Shown piece after piece: positions 57,161 through 64,000 of a DNA stretch of 64,000 nt. The stretch's first letter is position 1. The number at the start of each line of letters is the position of its first letter. The stretch comes from Anaerolineales bacterium (GTDB taxonomy: Bacteria > Chloroflexota > Anaerolineae > 4572-78 > J111). A program made the position numbers and the translations under genes. Where the stretch lies: positions 1 to 64,000 of the forward strand of contig JACKAU010000003.1 of the NCBI GenBank assembly GCA_020634855.1, written 5' to 3'. The notes under the pieces were generated by a model. The model was not told the origin of the DNA. It worked only from the letters and a program-made list of their open reading frames with translations, and did no database searches.

Positions 57161-58321
57161 GTGCGAGACGTATCAATTATAGGAATAGGACAAACCCCCG
57201 TTGGTGAACATTGGGGACGCAGCCTGCGCCACCTGGCCTACGATGCCGTGGCCGCGGCCATGCGTAATGCCAACATCGAACGCGCCGATGCGTTGTACGT
57301 CGGCAATATGCTTTCCGGTGAAATTTCAGGCCAATCTCACCTGGGCACGCTAATCGCCGATTTTGCCGGACTGCGAGGAATTGAGGCCGTCAAGGTTGAA
57401 GCGGCCTGTGCTAGCGCCGCTGCCGCCTTTCGACAGGCGTATATTGGAGTGGCCAGCGGGTTACAGGATATCGTCATCGCCGTGGGTGTCGAAAAGATGA
57501 CTGATGACGTGGGCACACAACTGTCCGCAGGGCTGGCCGGGGCAGCCGATGCCGACTACGAGGTCATTCACGGGATCACGTTTGTAGCCTTAAATGCCTT
57601 GATTATGAAGCGCTATATGCACGAGTACAACGTTGCCCGTGAGGATTTTGCCGGCTTTGCCATCAATGCTCACGCCAATGCAGCGGCCAATAATAATGCT
57701 ATGTTCCAGAACCCGATTACTAAGAAAGACTTTGTCAACTGCGGCGTTGTAGCCGATCCGGTTGGTTTGCTAGATGCCAGCCCAATGGCCGACGGCGCGG
57801 CCGCCGTCATTCTGTGTCCCACCGAGCAGGCGCGTGAATTTACCGACAACGCTATCCGTATCAAGGCCAGCGCCCTAGCTACGGACACGCTGAGTGTCCA
57901 CGATCGGCGTGACCCGTTGTGGCTGCAAGCCGCCGAAGATTCCTCCATGCGGGCTTACAAACAGGCCGGCATTGGTCCTGAAGATATCGATTTCTTTGAA
58001 CTCCACGATGCTTTTACGATCATGGCAGCGTTGAGTTTGGAAGCGAGCGGTTTTGCCCAACGTGGTCATGGGACCTGGCTGGCGCTCGATGGCGAAATTA
58101 CGCCTGAAGGAAAGATTCCGATTTCGACCCGGGGCGGCCTAAAGGCGCGGGGGCATCCGGTCGGGGCGACCGGATTGTATCAAATTGTGGAGGCCGCCCA
58201 GCAGCTACGGGGTGAGGCCGGTAACAATCAAATTAAAAATGCAGCGTTAGGGATGACGCAGAATATTGGTGGCAGCGGGGCCACAATTGTAACCCATATT
58301 TTTGAACGCGTAAACCAATAA
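57161..58321 (+). CDS. Acetoacetyl-CoA thiolase, SCP2/archaeal type
   Basis: 386-residue thiolase. Nucleophile Cys83 in VEAACASAAAAFRQA, His in FELHDAFTIMAA, His in GGLKARGHPVGATG. The usual C-terminal second Cys (CxGGG) is replaced by IGGSGATIVTH, as in SCP2/archaeal thiolases that need the DUF35 partner. GTG start with AGGGAG. In archaea this enzyme, HMG-CoA synthase and DUF35 form a channelling complex; the same gene order here supports the same function. Confidence 0.93.
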   Translation: MRDVSIIGIGQTPVGEHWGRSLRHLAYDAVAAAMRNANIERADALYVGNMLSGEISGQSHLGTLIADFAGLRGIEAVKVEAACASAAAAFRQAYIGVASGLQDIVIAVGVEKMTDDVGTQLSAGLAGAADADYEVIHGITFVALNALIMKRYMHEYNVAREDFAGFAINAHANAAANNNAMFQNPITKKDFVNCGVVADPVGLLDASPMADGAAAVILCPTEQAREFTDNAIRIKASALATDTLSVHDRRDPLWLQAAEDSSMRAYKQAGIGPEDIDFFELHDAFTIMAALSLEASGFAQRGHGTWLALDGEITPEGKIPISTRGGLKARGHPVGATGLYQIVEAAQQLRGEAGNNQIKNAALGMTQNIGGSGATIVTHIFERVNQ

Positions 58322-58336
58322 GGAGATAGATAGAAG

Positions 58337-58750
58337 ATGACGACTGAAATTGCTCGACATTGGCGATTAAACTCACAACGGTATCAATTGGTGGGTGAAG
58401 TCTGCCCCAAATGCGGGGTCAAAATGTTCCCACCGCGAGATGTTTGTATGGAATGTGCCGACGACACCCGCCAGCCGGATTTTCAATTTAGTGGTCGTGG
58501 TGAAGTGTACTCGTTTACCACCGTTCACAACGCGCCCGAAGGCTATCAAGAGTCCGCTCCATACACGGTGGCATTAGTCAAATTAGAAGAAGGACCTTTA
58601 ATTACGGCCCAGTTGACGGACGTGGTCAACAGCGAAGTTGAAATCGGGATGCCGGTTGAGATGGTCACCCGCAAGCTGCGAGCGCAGGGGGAAGAGGGCG
58701 TCATTATCTACGGCTACAAATTCCGACCTCGTTTGGCGGTGGCCGGTTAA
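58337..58750 (+). CDS. DUF35 zinc-ribbon/OB-fold protein
   Basis: 137-residue protein with an N-terminal rubredoxin-like zinc ribbon (CPKCGVKMFPPRDVCMEC) and a C-terminal OB fold (GRGEVYSFTTVHNAPEGYQ). It is the scaffold that joins thiolase to HMG-CoA synthase in archaeal complexes. It starts 15 bases after the thiolase stop with AGGAGATAGA upstream. Last gene of the mevalonate operon. Confidence 0.93.
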   Translation: MTTEIARHWRLNSQRYQLVGEVCPKCGVKMFPPRDVCMECADDTRQPDFQFSGRGEVYSFTTVHNAPEGYQESAPYTVALVKLEEGPLITAQLTDVVNSEVEIGMPVEMVTRKLRAQGEEGVIIYGYKFRPRLAVAG

Positions 58751-58770
58751 CCCATTGACTTTTATTCAAG

Positions 58771-58862
58771 TGACTGGCGCTTTTGCTCGAATTAAATGCC
58801 AGTCACTTTTCGATCAGATCGACTGCCAAGAGCGAGCGAAATCCGGCTCGCTCTTGTGTTTT
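58771..58862 (+). terminator. Two hairpins ending the mevalonate operon
   Basis: TGACTGGC/GCCAGTCA (58771-58778, 58798-58805) followed by CTTTTC, then AAGAGCGAGC/GCTCGCTCTT (58828-58837, 58846-58855) followed by GTGTTTTG. The second is the stronger stem; the T runs are modest. No coding sequence lies in 58751-58989. Confidence 0.65.
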
Positions 58863-58989
58863 GTCTCTCCGGTTAAGCGTCAAAAATGTTTGCCATTTCG
58901 ATACCCTGATGCTAGAATCGAGTCACCTAAGAATAGTTAAAGACTCGCTAAACATTAAGCTGTAATCAACGTAGGAGATACCAACACTC

Positions 58990-59520
58990 GTGGAAGTTCA
59001 CCCGGCTGAACTAGTTGATCTGAATGCCTGTTACCAATTAAATGCCGCTTACACAACTGACTACGTTTGGCAAATGCAAATGCACAACAACGGGCGCAGA
59101 ACCGATATCCGGTTTGACGCCGTCCGCTTGCCGCGTCCAATGCAAGTGACCTATCCCCGTTCTCGGGATGAACTGCTCGATCACTGGGAGGAGGGTAACT
59201 GCTTTTTGGTGGTCCACAATAAACGCGGCGATCTTGTTGGCTTTCTAGATGCTCAGTTTCAACCGTGGCAAACCTTGTTATGGGTTTCCAACTTGGTTAT
59301 CGACAAAGATTTCCGGCGGCAAGGCTATGGCTCTGTCTTATTGGAGGCCGGTAAAAAGTGGGCGCTGGATCAAAAACTTAACAGAATTATGTTTGAAGCC
59401 CAAACCAAGAACCATCCCTTGATCTCATTTGCCCAGAAACATGGCTTTAAATTCTGCGGCTATAATGAACGTTATTACGCTAATGGGGATATTGCGCTTT
59501 TCTTTGCCAAATCGATATAA
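58990..59520 (+). CDS. GNAT-family N-acetyltransferase
   Basis: 176 residues. The acetyl-CoA binding motif A is VIDKDFRRQGYGSVLLEAG, with WVSNLVI before it; motif B region is HPLISFAQKHGFKFCGYNERYY. The N-terminal third (WQMQMHNNGRRTDIRF) is not typical and may shape the acceptor site. GTG start with AGGAGA 11 bases upstream. Acceptor unknown; small-molecule or protein N-terminus both possible. Confidence 0.88.
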   Translation: MEVHPAELVDLNACYQLNAAYTTDYVWQMQMHNNGRRTDIRFDAVRLPRPMQVTYPRSRDELLDHWEEGNCFLVVHNKRGDLVGFLDAQFQPWQTLLWVSNLVIDKDFRRQGYGSVLLEAGKKWALDQKLNRIMFEAQTKNHPLISFAQKHGFKFCGYNERYYANGDIALFFAKSI

Positions 59521-59646
59521 AAGCAGAGAACATGGCTGCTAGCTCCGAAACATACCCTCATCGAACTACCCTTTAACTGTTCTAAGAAAACCAAAAAGTT
59601 TATCGTTTCCGAATCTATTCAATTTGTAACTCAGTTGTGATCAGAC

Positions 59647-61602
59647 ATGGAGTTCGCTTCAACCTTTACCTTTATAATTACTCGGCTTAATGAAGCGCTG
59701 TCGTCAGCGATTGTGATTATTGCCTTCTCCTTATTTGTTTATATGTTTACTTACAATCTAAGGAGTTCAATTGGCCGAGCCTTTGCCGTTCTTTTAGCCT
59801 GTATGTGCTTCGCGTACGCGGGCGATGTGGCGATTTACAAAGTAACGAACATTGAAGATGCCCTTCCCTGGCTCAAATTTCAGTGGATCGGCATCGCTTT
59901 TATTCCGGCGGCCTACCTCCATTTTGCCGATGTTTTACTACGGGCGACTAATGCTATCTCACCCAGACGACGTTTTACGGTCTTCTTAGCTTACTTTTTT
60001 GGTTTTTTAATTTTACTGCTAGCCATTCAAACGGATTACCTGGTTCGAGATCCTTTTTATTCGCCGGGCGTCACGCAATTTAGGTCCGGGCCTTTCTTTT
60101 GGATATTCACCTGTTATTTTTATACCACTCTGTTGTGGGGGGCTTACAAAGTTTACCGGGCCAGAGCGCGCTGTCTTACATCGGGTGCGCGAAAGCGGAT
60201 GACTTATCTGGCCGTTTCTTTCGTGGCTCCGGCGTTGGGGGTCTACCCTTACATGCTCATCGCGAACGCGCCCAAACTGATGCCGCCGGCCATCCTATTT
60301 ATCACCTTGTTTCTGGTCAACCTCGGCATCGCTATCATGATCATTGTGATGGCTTACAGTGTGGTCTTCTTCGGGGCGATGTCGCCCGATCGGGTCATTA
60401 AGCATAACCTGATTCACCTGTTGCTGCGAGGCTCATTCGTCGCGGCCATGGTTATTGCCATTATGCAAGCTCTACCCGAGCACCAGCAAATCCTGGGCTT
60501 ACCCCGCGAATTGATTCTGGCCACCTCGATTGTGACCGTCATCGTCTTATCTCAACTTTTTATTAACACGCTCAAACCGGCTATCGACAGTATCATCTTT
60601 TATCAGGATCGTAATGAAATCAGGTGGATTTCGGAACTAGATCGGCGTTTGTTAACGACATCTGACCTCCAACAAGCGCTGGAGAACATCCTAATCATAC
60701 TATGCGAAAACCTCCGAGTGCGAACCGGCTTCATCTATAATTTGGCCGCTAATCAGGGGCCGCGTCTAGAAGCCTACACAGGCCCGATCGAAGACGTCGA
60801 AGAGGCCATCGCCAATATCGATGTCAATGCGCTGATTGCCCAAAAAAACGGCAGTGATGGGTTTCATTTTATCACCCAGAATAATTTTTGGTTTGTCATT
60901 CTCAAAACGCAATCGCGCGACCGTTCATTGGGGTTACTGGGAATTGAAGCCAGAGACGCAGAGTATGATCTGACACCGGATGAGGAGGAGATAACCGCGC
61001 TCCTACTCGACCATGCCGAACAGGCGTTGGAAGATCGACGGCTACAGCAACAGATTTTTGCCGCCCTGCGCAGCATTATTCCCGATATTAAGCGCGTGCA
61101 GCGTTTGAGCAGCGCTGTCAGTTATGCCGGCGCGTCCAATCTCAATTTGTTGACGGAAGAAAATCCCATCCATACGCCCGATTTCAGCAAAATGGTCAAA
61201 GATGCGCTTAGTCATTACTGGGGTGGGCCAAAACTAACCAAAAGCCCGCTGCTTAACCTGCGAGTTGTTCAGGAAGCGATCTCTGAAAACGATGGAAACC
61301 AGTCCAAGGCATTACGATCTGTGCTGGAACAAGCTATCGAAAAGCAGCGTCCCGAAGGTGAACGTCAATTGACAGCAGCCGAGTGGCTCATCTACAATAT
61401 CCTCGAACTCAAATTTATTCAGGGCATGCGCGTCCGCGATATAGCTAATCGACTGGCCATGAGCGAAGCCGACCTGTATCGCAAGCAGCGCCTGGCCATC
61501 GAAGAGGTGGCTCGCACTCTCAGCGAGATGGAAACTCAAAATGGCGTCACGGATATGGTTCAGCTTCAAGCCTCGGAGCGAGAAAACAGAAATGTTAGTT
61601 AG
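59647..61602 (+). CDS. Membrane-bound 7TM-GAF-HTH regulator
   Basis: 651 residues. About eight hydrophobic helices to residue 310 resemble the N-terminal 7TM sensor region of histidine kinases (SSAIVIIAFSLFVYMFTYNL, FQWIGIAFIPAAYLHFADVL). Then a GAF-like domain (about 325-465). No HisKA or ATPase domain follows. The C-terminal part ends in a helix-turn-helix, GMRVRDIANRLAMSEADLYRKQ (about 598-620), preceded by NLRVVQEAISENDGNQSKALR. It thus looks like a transcription factor tethered to the membrane. Its stop overlaps the start of the M48 protease by 11 bases, so the two are made together. The ATG lacks a strong ribosome binding site. Ligand and targets unknown. Confidence 0.82.
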   Translation: MEFASTFTFIITRLNEALSSAIVIIAFSLFVYMFTYNLRSSIGRAFAVLLACMCFAYAGDVAIYKVTNIEDALPWLKFQWIGIAFIPAAYLHFADVLLRATNAISPRRRFTVFLAYFFGFLILLLAIQTDYLVRDPFYSPGVTQFRSGPFFWIFTCYFYTTLLWGAYKVYRARARCLTSGARKRMTYLAVSFVAPALGVYPYMLIANAPKLMPPAILFITLFLVNLGIAIMIIVMAYSVVFFGAMSPDRVIKHNLIHLLLRGSFVAAMVIAIMQALPEHQQILGLPRELILATSIVTVIVLSQLFINTLKPAIDSIIFYQDRNEIRWISELDRRLLTTSDLQQALENILIILCENLRVRTGFIYNLAANQGPRLEAYTGPIEDVEEAIANIDVNALIAQKNGSDGFHFITQNNFWFVILKTQSRDRSLGLLGIEARDAEYDLTPDEEEITALLLDHAEQALEDRRLQQQIFAALRSIIPDIKRVQRLSSAVSYAGASNLNLLTEENPIHTPDFSKMVKDALSHYWGGPKLTKSPLLNLRVVQEAISENDGNQSKALRSVLEQAIEKQRPEGERQLTAAEWLIYNILELKFIQGMRVRDIANRLAMSEADLYRKQRLAIEEVARTLSEMETQNGVTDMVQLQASERENRNVS

Positions 61603-62938
61603 TTCGTTGGTCTCCGAGCCGCATCATAAAATTTGGGCCTGGATCTTTTGGGTCACAGTAGGAATCATTTTAATCAGTCCGGTTATTTTCTGGTTAACCG
61701 GCATCGGCCAAAACGCAGGCAGTTTGTCCGCCGAACTCGCGCGACAGCCGGACGGCGTGTTATTGAGCAGCCCCAAAGCCCAGGCCTACCATCAACTGAT
61801 GTTTCCCATGAGATTGGAACGAATGCTGATTTACCCTTTACTGCTGCTTTCCTTCCAATTCAGTGGAGGCGCTGTCGCCCTGCGTACTTTCATCGAAAAG
61901 CAGATTGAAGCCGGGCTACTTTCTCCTTTCCGAAAAATCTTCCGGCGCTGGCCGAAGCGATGGCGACAGCGCCTCACCCCGGCGAATCTGCTGACCATCT
62001 GTATTTTCATTCTTGCTCTCAATCTGGCTATTTTTCTGCTGTACCTGCCCTATAACTTCTATCGTGGCTTTATGGTCGCGCACCAATTTGGACTGTCAAC
62101 CCAAACGGTCATAGGCTGGTTCAGCGATTGGAGCAAATCCGTCCTCATCGAGCTGCTGATTGCCATTGGAACCTGGACCACGCTGTACGGTTTCATGAAA
62201 CTGCTTCCCCGCCGCTGGCCGCTGCCGGTGGGCGTGTTGATGGTCACCTTTCTTTTTATCTTTACCCTGTTGACGCCGACGCTCATTACCCCGCTGTTTT
62301 ACAAAGTCAGCCCGCTGGAAAACGGCGATCTCCGCACCCGCATTATAACGCTCACCCAGCGCGCCGGGATGACAGCCGACGAGGTCTACACTATCGACGC
62401 CAGCAGCAAGACCACTGAGGTCAATGCCTATGTTACCGCTTTTGGCAAACAGCAGCGCATTGTGCTGTTCGACACGTTGATCGATAGCTACAGCCCCGAC
62501 GAGGTTGAAGTGGTGCTAGCCCACGAACTGGGGCATTGGTATTATCATCACGTGCTTTTGAGTCTATTGGGGATTGGCGCTGTGGGGTGGCTCGGGCTGT
62601 TTGGGCTGCGCTGGTTGCTGGATCGGCTCTGGCCGTGGCTGGGGCTGCGCAGCCCCAGCGATATCGCCGGACTGCCGTTTGTGCTGGTCCTTGTTTATCT
62701 GGCCAGCACCCTCTCGCTGCCTGTTGAAAACAGTTTCTCGCGCTTTGGCGAACACCAGGCCGATGTCTTCGCCTTGACCGTTAGCCAAAAACCGGAAGTG
62801 TTCATCTTGCTGTTTGAGCAAATCGCCGAACAGAACCTGTCCATCGTTGATCCGCCGGCCTGGGAGAAATTCATTTTCTACACACATCCCTCAATTGCCG
62901 AGCGAATTCACTTTGCGGAGCAGTTTCAAACAAATTAA
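61592..62938 (+). CDS. M48-family (Ste24-like) membrane metalloprotease
   Basis: 448 residues, polytopic. The zinc motif is VVLAHELGHWYYHH (His311, Glu312, His315) with the third ligand Glu in RFGEHQADVFAL. Several membrane helices (IFWVTVGIILISPVIFWL; FILALNLAIFLLYLP) match CaaX protease 1/Ste24 topology. I choose ATG 61592, overlapping the regulator stop, because the sequence before it is the regulator's frame-shifted end. It may cleave membrane proteins, possibly the neighbour, by inference from coupling. Terminator immediately downstream. Confidence 0.92.
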   Translation: MLVSSLVSEPHHKIWAWIFWVTVGIILISPVIFWLTGIGQNAGSLSAELARQPDGVLLSSPKAQAYHQLMFPMRLERMLIYPLLLLSFQFSGGAVALRTFIEKQIEAGLLSPFRKIFRRWPKRWRQRLTPANLLTICIFILALNLAIFLLYLPYNFYRGFMVAHQFGLSTQTVIGWFSDWSKSVLIELLIAIGTWTTLYGFMKLLPRRWPLPVGVLMVTFLFIFTLLTPTLITPLFYKVSPLENGDLRTRIITLTQRAGMTADEVYTIDASSKTTEVNAYVTAFGKQQRIVLFDTLIDSYSPDEVEVVLAHELGHWYYHHVLLSLLGIGAVGWLGLFGLRWLLDRLWPWLGLRSPSDIAGLPFVLVLVYLASTLSLPVENSFSRFGEHQADVFALTVSQKPEVFILLFEQIAEQNLSIVDPPAWEKFIFYTHPSIAERIHFAEQFQTN

Positions 62939-62939
62939 C

Positions 62940-62973
62940 AAAAGACCATCAATGAAGCTATTGATGGTCTTTT
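62940..62973 (+). terminator. Intrinsic terminator after the M48 protease gene
   Basis: AAAAGACCATCAA / TTGATGGTCTTTT, 13-bp stem, 8-base loop, T-rich tail (TTTTGTTG). Starts 2 bases after the stop codon. Confidence 0.9.
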
Positions 62974-63087
62974 GTTGTATTTTAGTAAGTTAGATTTCAG
63001 CCTTTTTCCTCACTCGGAAATGGCCCAAAGATTATCATCAAACTTAAAAGCTGACGGCTGATAGCTGCTAGCTGAACGCTTGCGTAT

Positions 63088-64000
63088 TTACCAGCCTTGC
63101 AAGGCCATCATAAAAGGCTCTTCCAGCGTATTGATAATCCAGCGCAGGAAGCGAGCCGCATCCGCCCCATCAATCAGGCGGTGGTCGTATGATAGAGATA
63201 GCGGCAGCATCATGTGGGGTTCAAACTCGCCGGTCTCTTTATTGAAGATAGGTTCGCGAGCGCCGCGTGAAATGCCCAAAATGGCCACCTCTGGATGATT
63301 GACAATCGGGGTAAAGCTGGTGCCGCCGATACCGCCCAGGTTGGTAATGGTAAAGGTGCCGCCTTGCATCTCGTCCAGCCCCAACTTGCCGTCGCGAGCT
63401 TTAGCCGACATCTCGCCCAAGGCGACCGCCAACTCCTGAATGTTTTTCTGATCGACATTGCGAATGACCGGCACCAACAGGCCGCGATCAGTATCAACCG
63501 CCACACCGATGTTGTAATATTTCTTGTAGATCAACTGCTGGTTAGCCATATCAACGCTGGCGTTAAACTGTGGGAATTGCTTTAGGGCCGCAGCCACCAC
63601 CTTGAGCAAAATGGCCGTCACGGTCAACTTGCCGCCGGCCGCTTCCACTTTGGCCGAGAAGCGCTTGCGAAGCTGCTCCAGCTCACCGATATCGGCTTTG
63701 TCGTGGTTGGTGACATGGGGGATGGTTGACCAGGCCAGGCCCATCTGGTTTGCGGTGGCTTTGCGGATGCCCTTCATCGGTTGAATGTCAACTTCGCCCC
63801 ACTGGCTAAAATCGGGAAAAGAAACGGCTCGCGCTTGGGGCGCAGCGGCCGCTGCCGGGGCCGCCTTGAAACTGCCGGATGTCAATAATTTCTTGGCGTG
63901 GAGTTTCACATCGTCAATTGAAAGCCGGCCACCGGGACCGGTGCCTTTGACTTCGGTCACATCGACGCCCAATTCACGGGCAATGCGGCGCACATTGGGG
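63088..64000 (-). CDS. Dihydrolipoamide acyltransferase (E2), 5' end outside window
   Basis: C-terminal 304 codons of a second E2. The frame is open to the right edge; its first visible part is the E3-binding motif RRIARELGVDVTEVKGTGPG, then an Ala-rich linker (AAPAAAAAPQA), then the acyltransferase domain with GLAWSTIPHVTNHDKADI, GGIGGTSFTPIVNHPEVAILG and catalytic SYDHRLIDGADAARFL. The intact DHR-x-x-DG differs from the NHQVVDG of the island E2. This is probably pyruvate or branched-chain dehydrogenase E2. Lipoyl domains should lie to the right. Bases 62974-63087 hold nothing clear. Confidence 0.92.
   Translation of the reverse strand, partial: PNVRRIARELGVDVTEVKGTGPGGRLSIDDVKLHAKKLLTSGSFKAAPAAAAAPQARAVSFPDFSQWGEVDIQPMKGIRKATANQMGLAWSTIPHVTNHDKADIGELEQLRKRFSAKVEAAGGKLTVTAILLKVVAAALKQFPQFNASVDMANQQLIYKKYYNIGVAVDTDRGLLVPVIRNVDQKNIQELAVALGEMSAKARDGKLGLDEMQGGTFTITNLGGIGGTSFTPIVNHPEVAILGISRGAREPIFNKETGEFEPHMMLPLSLSYDHRLIDGADAARFLRWIINTLEEPFMMALQGW

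Noticed and set aside
58783..58965. Short plus-strand frames between the DUF35 gene and the acetyltransferase
   Set aside because: They cross two terminator-like hairpins, have no ribosome binding site and no similarity to known proteins.
1..64000. tRNA, rRNA, CRISPR array, prophage or conjugative element
   Set aside because: No cloverleaf, rRNA signature, regular repeat-spacer array, integrase or phage structural gene was seen on reading both strands.

Overview
The window looks like a chromosomal segment of a Chloroflexota bacterium, probably Anaerolineae-like and with anaerobic capacity. No rRNA gene is present, so the lineage call is inference. It rests on a fused SecDF, an archaeal-type acetoacetyl-CoA thiolase/HMG-CoA synthase/DUF35 set with a class II-like HMG-CoA reductase, secreted proteins ending in a short YLP-type tail, and a glycyl radical enzyme beside a 2-oxoacid dehydrogenase complex with a fused E1.

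Layout. 1-1701: decayed insertion sequences. 1789-6791: an alpha/beta hydrolase, rimO, a secreted beta-rich protein and trmL. 7023-11243: one very large secreted protein carrying both a trypsin-type and a subtilisin-type protease. 11713-32166: about 20 kb in which every gene lies on the minus strand. Read in transcription order it holds a SorC-type regulator, a zinc alcohol dehydrogenase, a divergent ribulose-phosphate-epimerase-like protein, a Gfo/Idh/MocA oxidoreductase, a sugar ABC importer (one permease frameshifted), a GMC oxidoreductase, a GlcG/HbpS remnant, a ROK kinase lacking its zinc site, a glycyl radical enzyme, E2-E3-E1 of a 2-oxoacid (or acetoin) dehydrogenase, the radical SAM activase and a HAD phosphatase. 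This reads as one catabolic island: import, oxidation/epimerisation/phosphorylation, radical cleavage or dehydration, then oxidative acyl-CoA formation. The substrate is unknown.

32521-42866: a GlcD-GlcF-type flavin/iron-sulfur oxidase, AzlCD, IMP dehydrogenase (minus), RidA, a four-domain S1 protein and ClpC with an unusual acidic linker. 42952-46178 (minus): a partner-switching module (SpoIIE phosphatase/anti-sigma kinase fusion, two STAS proteins, a CheY-like receiver). 46338-51706: two lgt paralogues flanking two alkaline-phosphatase-superfamily enzymes, then a probable SelW-like selenoprotein with an in-frame TGA. 51871-58750: secDF and the upper mevalonate operon. 58990-62938: a GNAT acetyltransferase, a membrane-bound 7TM-GAF-HTH protein and an overlapping M48 membrane protease. 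The right edge cuts a second dihydrolipoamide acyltransferase.

Non-coding content is rich. There is an 85-bp terminal-inverted-repeat element in two copies, several palindromic intergenic repeats, a candidate ~115-nt small RNA with its own promoter and terminator (27876-27990), structured leaders before the glycyl radical enzyme and the flavin oxidase, and several clear intrinsic terminators. The strongest leads are the TGA-containing SelW gene, the glycyl-radical/2-oxoacid-dehydrogenase island, the candidate small RNA, and the membrane HTH regulator coupled to a membrane protease.
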